52,139 nucleotides of DNA from a bacterium. Lineage in GTDB: Bacteria; Actinomycetota; Acidimicrobiia; Acidimicrobiales; Bin134. The notes under the pieces were generated by a model that worked only from the letters and a program-made list of their open reading frames with translations, had not been told where the DNA came from and searched no databases. Position numbers and translations under genes: made by a program. Positions 8,989-14,674 of this stretch are shown in pieces (the stretch's first letter is position 1; every line of letters starts with the position of its first letter). The stretch spans positions 1-52,139 of the forward strand of contig JAPOVT010000034.1 in NCBI GenBank assembly GCA_026708015.1. Direction: 5' to 3'.

Positions 8989-11537
8989 ACGAGGTCAGCC
9001 CCATCATGGCGGCCGAAGAAGTGGACGCTCGGCTGCGAGAGCTGGCCCGAGTGCCGGTGCTGCTGGTGGCCTGCGACTACGACGGCACCCTGGCCCCCAT
9101 CATCGACAACCCCGACGAGGCCCGGCCCCTCCGGGAATCGGTGGCCGCCCTGCGCCAGTTGGCCGCCATGCCCGACACCCATGTGGCGGTGATCTCCGGA
9201 AGGGCGCTGCGGGATCTGGCTGCGCTGAGCCGACTGCCTGAGGAGATCCACCTGGTGGGCAGCCACGGCACCGAGTTCGACGTCGGCTTCTCCGACGACC
9301 TGTCCCCCGAGCAGCGGGACCTGCGCGACCGGGTACTGGGGGAGCTGAACGACATCGCCCGGCGCGACCACGGGTTCATCGTCGAGCCCAAGCCAGCCGG
9401 AGTCGCGTTCCACTATCGCAAGGCCGAACCCGAGATCGCTGCCGTCGCGGTGAAAGACGTGCTGAGCGGACCGGGCTCCCGGGATGGCGTTCACCTCAAG
9501 ACCGGCAAGATGGTGGTGGAGCTGTCGGTGCTGGACCTCAACAAGGGCGACGCCCTCGACCGGCTGAGAACCGACGTTTCGGCCGAGGCGGTGATCTTCG
9601 CCGGCGACGATGTCACCGACGAGGACGCCTTCACCCGGCTGACGGGCCCCGACCTCGGTCTGAAGGTGGGGCCGGAGCCGACCCTGGCCCGGGGCCGCCT
9701 ACACGACCCCCAGTCAGTGGCCCAGATGCTGGCTCTATTGGCCGAGCGCCGGCGCGCCTGGCTGGTTGGTGAGCACGCCCTTCCCATCGAGCGCCACAGC
9801 CTGCTCAGCGACCAGCGGACAGTGGCGCTGGTCACCTCCGACGCCTCGGTGAATTGGATGTGCCACCCCCGAGCCGACTCACCGGCGGTGTTCGCCGAAC
9901 TGCTGGGGGGCACCAGAGCCGGGCACTTCTCCATCAGCCGCCATGACGACAGCCCGCCCATCTCCCACCGCTATCTCAACGGCACCATGATCGCTGAGAC
10001 CCGATGGTCGGATGTGACGGTGACCGACTATCTGGACTGCTCCGACCAGCGCCCCTTCCAGCCGGCTGGGCGCACCAATTTGATCCGGGCCATCGTGGGC
10101 ACGGGCCGGATTCGCATCGAGTTCGCTCCCCGCTTGGACTTCGGACGAGCCCCCACCGGCCTGCACGCCATCGAAAATGGCCTAGAGGTGGCGGGAGCAG
10201 CTGAGACCATGATCCTGCTGTCGCCCGGGGTGCGCTGGGAGATCATCGAAGACGGCCCCCACCAGACGGCCATCGCCGACGTCCAGCTCGACGGCACGCC
10301 GCTGGAGATGGTGTTGCGCCTCGGCGTCCACGGGCACCCCCACCAATCCGACGTCACCGAGTCCGACCGCCGCAACGCCACCGCATCCCATTGGCAGAGT
10401 TGGGCCAAGGGCCTGACTCTTCCATCGGTTGCCTCCGAGGAGGTGGAGCGGTCGGCGCTGGTGCTCAAAGCACTGTGCCACCAGCCCTCGGGAGCAATGC
10501 TGGCCGCGGCCACCACCAGCCTGCCCGAGGTGATGGGCGGAGTCCGAAATTGGGACTACCGCTACTGCTGGCCCCGAGACGCCGCCATGAGCGCAGCCGC
10601 CCTGTTGGCCTTGGGAAGCAGCCAGGAGGCCGGAGATCTGCTCGATTGGATTCTCGACCGGGTGGAGCATCTGCCCAGCCCCGAGCAGCTTCGGCCGGTG
10701 TATCCGCTGGTAGGCGACGAAGCCCTGCCCGAGGCGGTGCTGCCCGAGTTGGCCGGATACGCCGGGAGCCGCCCGGTGCGGATAGGCAACGCCGCCGAAC
10801 ACCAGGTGCAGCTCGACGTGTTCGGCCCGGTGGTCGATCTGGCCTGGCGGCTGTGCGACGCCGAGGTAACCCTCACCGACCGGCACTGGGAGGTGGTCAA
10901 GGCGGTGGTGGGGGCGGTAGCCACCCGATGGCACGAGCCCGACCACGGCATCTGGGAGGAGCGCCGCCCGCCCCGCCACCATGTCCATTCCAGAGTCATG
11001 TGCTGGATGGCGGTGGACCGGGCTATCAAGATCGCTGAGCGCATCGACCCCGAGCTGGCCCCGTATTGGCGACCCCTTCGCCACCAGATTGCCGCCGACG
11101 TGATCTTGAACGGGTGGAGCGAGCAGCGCCGCTCCTACACCACCGCCTACGGGTCGGGCGACCTCGACGCCAGCCTCCTGTGGATCGGCCTGAGCGGGCT
11201 GTTGCCCCCTAGCGACTCCCGGTTCGTGTCCACTCTCAAAGCAGTGGAGAGTGAGCTGCGCGACGGCCAGACGGTGTATCGCTATCGCCACGACGACGGG
11301 TTACCCGGCACCGAGGGCGGTTTTCTGATCTGCGCGTCGTGGCTGATCGAGGCCTACGTTCTGATCGGCCAGCTAGAAGACGCCCGAGCCCTGTTCGACC
11401 GCTACCTCGACCTCTGCGGACCCACCGGTCTGCTCCCCGAGCAGTACGACCCGGCCAACGAGCGCCTATTGGGCAACCACCCCCAGGCCTACTCCCACCT
11501 CGGCCTCATCAACGCCGCCATAGCCCTATCGACATAG
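8985..11537 (+). CDS. otsB: Fusion: trehalose-6-phosphate phosphatase (OtsB) + GH15 trehalase/glucoamylase-like domain
   Basis: 850 residues in two parts. Residues 1-255 are an OtsB-type HAD phosphatase: ACDYDGTLAPI (nucleophile Asp31, Asp33), VISGRALRDL, and GDDVTDEDAF (metal-binding motif). Residues about 265-850 are a GH15 (alpha/alpha)6 domain: NWDYRYCWPRDA, DHGIWEERRPPRHHVHSRVM (general acid Glu in GIWE), EGGFLICASWLIEAY, LLPEQYDP and LGNHPQAYSHLGLINAAIAL. These are close to the actinobacterial GH15 trehalase pattern. One polypeptide could thus form trehalose from trehalose-6-phosphate and also hydrolyse an alpha-glucoside, probably trehalose. That pairing of opposing steps is unusual. 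The only link I know is Rv2006, where OtsB1 is fused to a GH65 domain. Both active sites look intact. Confidence 0.9.
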   Translation: MNEVSPIMAAEEVDARLRELARVPVLLVACDYDGTLAPIIDNPDEARPLRESVAALRQLAAMPDTHVAVISGRALRDLAALSRLPEEIHLVGSHGTEFDVGFSDDLSPEQRDLRDRVLGELNDIARRDHGFIVEPKPAGVAFHYRKAEPEIAAVAVKDVLSGPGSRDGVHLKTGKMVVELSVLDLNKGDALDRLRTDVSAEAVIFAGDDVTDEDAFTRLTGPDLGLKVGPEPTLARGRLHDPQSVAQMLALLAERRRAWLVGEHALPIERHSLLSDQRTVALVTSDASVNWMCHPRADSPAVFAELLGGTRAGHFSISRHDDSPPISHRYLNGTMIAETRWSDVTVTDYLDCSDQRPFQPAGRTNLIRAIVGTGRIRIEFAPRLDFGRAPTGLHAIENGLEVAGAAETMILLSPGVRWEIIEDGPHQTAIADVQLDGTPLEMVLRLGVHGHPHQSDVTESDRRNATASHWQSWAKGLTLPSVASEEVERSALVLKALCHQPSGAMLAAATTSLPEVMGGVRNWDYRYCWPRDAAMSAAALLALGSSQEAGDLLDWILDRVEHLPSPEQLRPVYPLVGDEALPEAVLPELAGYAGSRPVRIGNAAEHQVQLDVFGPVVDLAWRLCDAEVTLTDRHWEVVKAVVGAVATRWHEPDHGIWEERRPPRHHVHSRVMCWMAVDRAIKIAERIDPELAPYWRPLRHQIAADVILNGWSEQRRSYTTAYGSGDLDASLLWIGLSGLLPPSDSRFVSTLKAVESELRDGQTVYRYRHDDGLPGTEGGFLICASWLIEAYVLIGQLEDARALFDRYLDLCGPTGLLPEQYDPANERLLGNHPQAYSHLGLINAAIALST

Positions 11538-11609
11538 TGGCGGTCTAAGGGATCTGCCCCAACCGCATCACCAAGTGTTCCGGGCAGAGGCTGCCGGGGG
11601 CTTGCGTTG

Positions 11610-11753
11610 CTACTGGTCTACGAGAGGGTTCACCCAGCGGGCTTCGGGGAAGCGGGCGAAGTCAGTGTCGGCAAGCGTCAGCTCGCCGGGTTCGGCCTCG
11701 TCACGCCGCTTGCGGGCTGACGGCCGCCAAAGTAGGCGAAACGCCATTGTCAT
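11610..11753 (-). pseudogene. vapC (PIN toxin) C-terminal fragment
   Basis: A 47-codon minus-strand frame ends GELTLADTDFARFPEARW and then VNPLVDQ plus a TAG stop. This is the typical C-terminus of one VapC class (AELVTxDxDFARFPGLRWxNPL). Nothing upstream encodes the remaining PIN domain; the 20 codons before the match are arginine-rich and look random. I read it as the surviving tail of a deleted vapC. It lies just downstream of another, intact orphan PIN gene. Confidence 0.6.
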
Positions 11754-11766
11754 CCTGATGTCCCGA

Positions 11767-12228
11767 TTACCCATCCGCCCACGGGTCGATGAGGTCGATA
11801 GGCTTGCTGGTTAGATCGAAGACGTCCAACTGGTCGGTACGATCGGCCCAGGCCAGGATCTGGGCATCTGCTGTGGCAAAGTTATAGCCAGTCCGGAGCG
11901 CGGTGGCCACGATGATCCGGTCCATGGGGTCCTTGTGAAACCCGTCGTCTCCCAGTTCTACGGCCTTGACCATGATGTCCCCGGTTGGAGCGATCTCCCC
12001 CCGGCCATCGGAGAGGAGCCGCAATCTCAGACTCGCGGTCCGCGGCAATCGGGCCATGTTCCTGCTGGGCTTGCGCCGGATGTGCTCCAACTCCCAAAAC
12101 GTGACCGCGGAAACCGCCGCCTCTCCGCTCAGCATCGCAGCATCGATCTCATCCATGCGCTCGCCGCTCATCTTCCTTGTGTCCCCGGTGGCACACCAAA
12201 CGAGGACGTGCGTATCAAGCAGAATCAC
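11767..12228 (-). CDS. VapC-type PIN-domain toxin without visible antitoxin
   Basis: 153 residues starting MILLDTHVLVWCATGD, with Asp5 of the PIN site. The second acid is in SAVTFWELEHIRRK (Glu), the third group in HKDPMDRIIVATALRTG and the last in FATADAQILAW. All expected PIN acids are therefore present. The start is GTG at 12228 without a clear Shine-Dalgarno site. Upstream on the same strand there are only about 160 bases before the divergent vapB gene, and they are AT-rich with no antitoxin-like frame. It is either an orphan toxin rescued by an antitoxin elsewhere, a solo PIN RNase, or the survivor of a damaged pair. Confidence 0.8.
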   Translation of the reverse strand: MILLDTHVLVWCATGDTRKMSGERMDEIDAAMLSGEAAVSAVTFWELEHIRRKPSRNMARLPRTASLRLRLLSDGRGEIAPTGDIMVKAVELGDDGFHKDPMDRIIVATALRTGYNFATADAQILAWADRTDQLDVFDLTSKPIDLIDPWADG

Positions 12229-12396
12229 GAGAGGGGCTCATCAACCCCGCTCTAACGAACCACTCCGCCTAACGCGACAATATTATTTTTCAATCTATTT
12301 CAATCTCATTCACACATGCTAGCGTGGACGTACAGTCGGGGAGATCGGCAGCGGGCCTGTTGTTATACATACGTTGTACACTAGGAGGGTATGGGT

Positions 12397-12633
12397 ATGA
12401 AGTTGATGGCGGTGCGAGTCGAGACCGAGTTGTGGGACGCTGCTGCCCGTCGTGCCGAGTTGCTGGGCACTTCGGTCTCAGAAGTCGTACGGGAGGCGTT
12501 GCGCGAAGCGGTCACAGCCCGCCCCCTCGGCGACCGCGTCGGCCTGCTCCGGGGCTCGATCCAAGCCGATACCGCCGACGCGCCCCAGGAAGGCTGGCAA
12601 TCGGAGATACGCGCCCATAACTGGCGCTCGTGA
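12397..12633 (+). CDS. VapB-type antitoxin (ribbon-helix-helix)
   Basis: About 78 residues: MKLMAVRVETELWDAAARRA, then helices containing LGTSVSEVVREALREAV, a ribbon-helix-helix unit, and a short toxin-binding tail. Two starts compete. ATG 12397 has an ideal AGGAGG (12383-12388) 8 nt upstream. ATG 12391 would be read from a leaderless transcript made from TACACT (12377-12382). I prefer 12397 because of the Shine-Dalgarno site. A short dyad, TACA (12366-12369) and TGTA (12375-12378), lies just upstream and may be the operator. The gene overlaps the remains of its toxin by 4 nt (GTGA), but that toxin is internally deleted, so the antitoxin now has no working local partner. Confidence 0.8.
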   Translation: MKLMAVRVETELWDAAARRAELLGTSVSEVVREALREAVTARPLGDRVGLLRGSIQADTADAPQEGWQSEIRAHNWRS

Positions 12634-12797
12634 GCATCTGGCTAGTCGACACCCCCATGGACTTTGCCGATGCCACTTTGGTACTGCTAGCCGAGCGGCT
12701 CGCTGTATCGGACATCCTCACGTTGGACCGCAGAGGCTTCAACACCTACCGCCTTTCTGACGGCACCCCCTTCAACCCTGTCATCGACAACAACTGA
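12630..12797 (+). pseudogene. vapC with a large in-frame internal deletion
   Basis: The frame starts at GTG, overlapping the vapB stop. Its first residues are MSIWLVDTP, a normal VapC N-terminus. It then passes directly into MDFADATLVLLAERLAVSDI and LTLDRRGFNTYRL, which are the last third of a VapC. About 70-90 residues that normally lie between (including the second conserved acid) are missing without a frameshift. The product would be 55 residues, too short to fold as a PIN domain. I infer a deletion that inactivated the toxin but left the antitoxin and the overlap intact. Confidence 0.75.
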
Positions 12798-12930
12798 GAC
12801 CCCGCGGCTTGCCGGGGCTGGGTGTAGTGCCCATAGAGGTTGTTAGCTCGGGCGGGTAGCTCCGCTATTGGGTGAGCCTCCGATGCCAGTGTGGTGGTTG
12901 TGAACTGCCGCACAGAGCAAGGGAGGCTCG

Positions 12931-13146
12931 ATGTCGCACGCTAATGCACGTTTCACGCCCACTGGGAGGTTGTTGATCGTCCAGCGGGTGGAGGCGGGGA
13001 TGCCCCAGGCCCATGTGGCCGCCCAGATGGGCTTGTCGCGGGCCACGGTGGCCAAGTGGTGACGGCGCTGGCAGGCCGAAGGCGAGGCCGGTCTTGTGGA
13101 CCGGTCGTCAAGGCCGCGCCGGTCGCCGCGGCGCACCAGCGCCTAC
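12931..13146 (+). pseudogene. IS481-family transposase N-terminal fossil
   Basis: From ATG 12931 (GGGAGG Shine-Dalgarno remnant upstream) the translation begins MSHANARFTPTGRLLIVQRV and continues VAAQMGLSRATVAKW, then a TGA stop at 13060-13062, then RRWQAEGEAGLVDRSSRPRR. This is the helix-turn-helix N-terminus of IS481-type transposases, broken by one nonsense codon and cut off after about 70 codons. The DDE catalytic domain is absent. No clear terminal inverted repeats or target-site duplication could be identified by eye. Confidence 0.75.
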
Positions 13147-13187
13147 CACGCCTACGCCACTGTCACGGCCCCAGCTAACCCCCAGCC

Positions 13188-13216
13188 CCCGGAGGCCCCC
13201 AAGCCGGGCCTCCGGG
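13188..13216. repeat. Perfect 11-bp inverted repeat (hairpin 1)
   Basis: Left arm 13188-13198 (CCCGGAGGCCC), 7-nt loop, right arm 13206-13216 (GGGCCTCCGGG). All base pairs match. There is no T-run, so if it is a terminator it is of the U-less kind common in high-GC bacteria. It lies between the IS481 fossil and the next vapBC pair. Confidence 0.6.
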
Positions 13217-13226
13217 CCCGCCCCCC

Positions 13227-13260
13227 GGGGGTGCTTCGACCCCGCCATCGAAGCACCCCC
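13227..13260. repeat. Perfect 13-bp inverted repeat (hairpin 2)
   Basis: Left arm 13227-13239 (GGGGGTGCTTCGA), 8-nt loop, right arm 13248-13260 (TCGAAGCACCCCC). All 13 pairs match. It stands 10 nt after hairpin 1. Candidates are a bidirectional terminator, a remnant of a mobile-element end, or a REP-like unit; the sequence alone does not decide. Confidence 0.65.
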
Positions 13261-13294
13261 CATCCCCGACGAAATCCGATAGGCAGTTGGTGCT

Positions 13295-13311
13295 GCACTA
13301 AGTGCTACACT
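13295..13311 (+). promoter_or_regulatory. vapB promoter: palindrome GCACTAAGTGC and -10 TACACT
   Basis: A perfect 11-nt palindrome (13295-13305) abuts TACACT (13306-13311), and the antitoxin ATG follows 7 nt later at 13319. No Shine-Dalgarno site is present. The layout predicts a leaderless transcript repressed by binding next to the -10. Confidence 0.5.
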
Positions 13312-13318
13312 CTTGAGT

Positions 13319-13558
13319 ATGCCAACAACCCGGCCTCGCCATTCGGTGACCGAGACTGACGAGATCACCGAAGTCCTCGATGAGGCGTCCCGAAAATGGC
13401 CGGGTGCGCCCCGAGCCGGGCTCATAAAGCTCATCATGCTGGACTGGATTCAAAGCGGTCGCACGCCGACTTCTCGTGCTAGCGCCCGGGCGATGCTAGA
13501 AGGCTCCCTGCCCGGCTCTTCGGCGCTCTATGACCGATCCCAGGATTGGCCCGCATGA
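13319..13558 (+). CDS. Putative antitoxin of a vapBC-type pair
   Basis: 79 residues: MPTTRPRHSVTETDEITEVL, then DEASRKWPGAPRAGLIKLIM and a short tail ending ALYDRSQDWPA. The central part can form a ribbon-helix-helix-like unit, though it is not a standard VapB. Identification rests mainly on size, position and the 4-nt ATGA overlap with the following PIN toxin. A TTG start 6 nt earlier is possible, but the ATG fits the leaderless -10 spacing. It should neutralise the neighbouring toxin and regulate its own operon. Confidence 0.75.
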   Translation: MPTTRPRHSVTETDEITEVLDEASRKWPGAPRAGLIKLIMLDWIQSGRTPTSRASARAMLEGSLPGSSALYDRSQDWPA

Positions 13559-13947
13559 TCGTTGCCGACGCCAGTTGGGTCGTGGCATTGCGCGACCCCA
13601 GCGATGGACATCACCGCCGAGCGGTGGCGATCAATCAGGGCATTGGCGAAGAAGACGCACTTCTGCACCCAGTTACCCTGGCCGAATGCCTCGTGGCGCC
13701 AGCCCGACTCGACATGCTCGATGGCGCAGCAGACGGGCTTCGCGCCTCATTTGTCGTTACCGACGTCGAAGCAGATGCTCCAGAACGATGGGCGGCGCTG
13801 CGGGTCGAAACCGGGCTGCAGTTGCCCGACGCCATCGTCCTCGACACCGCCCTCATCCACAACGCCCGCGCCATCGCCACATTCGACACCAGACTGGCGG
13901 AGTGCGCGGCCCAGCACAGCCTGGAGGTATTGGGCCGGCAAGTCTGA
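13555..13947 (+). CDS. VapC-type PIN-domain toxin
   Basis: 130 residues starting MIVADASWVVALRDPSDGHH (Asp5 and following PIN strand). Conserved acids follow in HPVTLAECLVAPARLD (Glu), LQLPDAIVLDTALIHNA (Asp) and ATFDTRLAECA (Asp), so the PIN site is complete. The preferred start is ATG 13555, which overlaps the antitoxin stop; an upstream in-frame start at 13546 would only add three residues. This is the only intact pair in the strip of toxin-antitoxin debris. A small hairpin follows 7 nt after the stop. Confidence 0.87.
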   Translation: MIVADASWVVALRDPSDGHHRRAVAINQGIGEEDALLHPVTLAECLVAPARLDMLDGAADGLRASFVVTDVEADAPERWAALRVETGLQLPDAIVLDTALIHNARAIATFDTRLAECAAQHSLEVLGRQV

Positions 13948-13954
13948 GCCCGCT

Positions 13955-13968
13955 CGGCGTCAACGCCG
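13955..13968. terminator. Small GC hairpin between convergent genes
   Basis: CGGCGT (13955-13960), 2-nt loop, ACGCCG (13963-13968). It follows the vapC stop and overlaps the 3' end of the opposing fragment, so it could end transcripts from both sides. It has no T-run and a short stem, hence low confidence. Confidence 0.35.
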
Positions 13969-14184
13969 CAATAGGCCTCTCAGGCTCCAACGGCTGCTAG
14001 GCGGTTCCTGTGACTGCGACCCGGAGACCAGCTCCCAGATCCGTTCGGGCGTGGCCGGCATCTCTACGTCGTTGATACCGAGGGGCGACAGCGCGTCGGC
14101 GATGGCGTTGATCGCCGCAGGGGTGGATGCGATGGTGCCGGCCTCGCCGATGCCCTTCACCACCGCCGAAGAGGATTCACTCAT
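13960..14184 (-). pseudogene. C-terminal fragment of a molybdenum hydroxylase large subunit (CoxL/XdhA-like)
   Basis: 74 codons. Residues 10-55 contain KGIGEAGTIASTPAAINAIA and MPATPERIWELV, the closing segment of CO-dehydrogenase/xanthine-dehydrogenase-type large subunits, whose GEAG motif carries the catalytic glutamate at the molybdenum site. Normal proteins of this family are about 750-800 residues, so more than 90% is missing and no small or medium subunit is nearby. Unlike an ordinary remnant, the ATG at 14184 has a near-perfect AGGAGGT 6 nt upstream, and an in-frame TAG lies a few codons further up. It may be translated as a short protein, perhaps co-transcribed with the 88-aa gene 76 nt upstream. 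Otherwise it is a decayed relic. Confidence 0.65.
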
Positions 14185-14260
14185 CTCGCCACCTCCTGCT
14201 GCCCCGCGAACGTATCCCTCCTATATCTCCGGTGCAGCCGAGCTGCCGCCAATCAGGGGA

Positions 14261-14527
14261 TCAGTTAGAAGCGGCGGTGCGGAGGTCGGCCAATGTCTCC
14301 ATCCACCACAGGTTGGTCACCGTGGTATTGCCGGGAAGCGTGGCTAGGCAATCATCGACTTGGGCGACCACTTCGGGAAGATCAGCAGCGGCAAGACGCA
14401 GGTCCAACAGTCCGTCCACCACCCGGGAGCGGCTGGTGAGCTCTCCATCGATGGCGTCCAGCAACCGATCCACCAACTCGGTGATCTCGATGAGGGCCGC
14501 TGGGTTGCGGACGGTTTCCAATGTCAC
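14261..14527 (-). CDS. Small protein of unknown function (88 aa)
   Basis: 88 residues starting at GTG 14527 with AAGGAGAG about 6 nt upstream, a strong Shine-Dalgarno site. The protein is mostly predicted helix, leucine- and aspartate-rich (ITELVDRLLDAIDGELTSRS, then LLDLRLAAADLPEVVAQVDD), and ends with TNLWWMETLADLRTAASN. No cysteine-pair or catalytic motif is present except one Cys. I do not recognise the family. Upstream, a -10-like TAACCT sits exactly inside a perfect inverted repeat (14546-14563), which argues for a real, regulated gene. The molybdenum hydroxylase fragment follows on the same strand. Confidence 0.65.
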   Translation of the reverse strand: MTLETVRNPAALIEITELVDRLLDAIDGELTSRSRVVDGLLDLRLAAADLPEVVAQVDDCLATLPGNTTVTNLWWMETLADLRTAASN

Positions 14528-14545
14528 TGCTCTCTCCTTCGCTAC

Positions 14546-14563
14546 CGGTTGAGGTTACAACCG
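14546..14563 (-). promoter_or_regulatory. Perfect dyad enclosing a -10 hexamer (operator/promoter)
   Basis: On the minus strand CGGTTG-TAACCT-CAACCG: two perfect 6-bp arms flank TAACCT, which matches TANNNT. Transcription from it would give an 18-20 nt leader containing the AAGGAGAG site of the 88-aa gene. A repressor bound to the dyad would cover the -10 completely. Confidence 0.5.
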
Positions 14564-14674
14564 CCGGACACCCGGATATGTTCCCTACGCTCCCATGCTA
14601 TCGACCCTAGCGACATTCCGCGAACGGGGTTCTTTGCCCCTGGGGCTATCAGGCCAGCCATAATTGACCTTGCT

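Noticed and set aside
10182..11291. 369-codon minus-strand frame
   Set aside because: Antisense to the GH15 domain, whose own motifs are clear and in order.
11575..11814. 79-codon plus-strand frame after otsB
   Set aside because: Overlaps the vapC tail remnant on the other strand; no motif and basic, repetitive composition.
12800..12822. CCCCG...CGGGG stem after the deleted vapC
   Set aside because: Only 5 bp with an 8-nt loop and no T-run; common by chance in GC-rich DNA.
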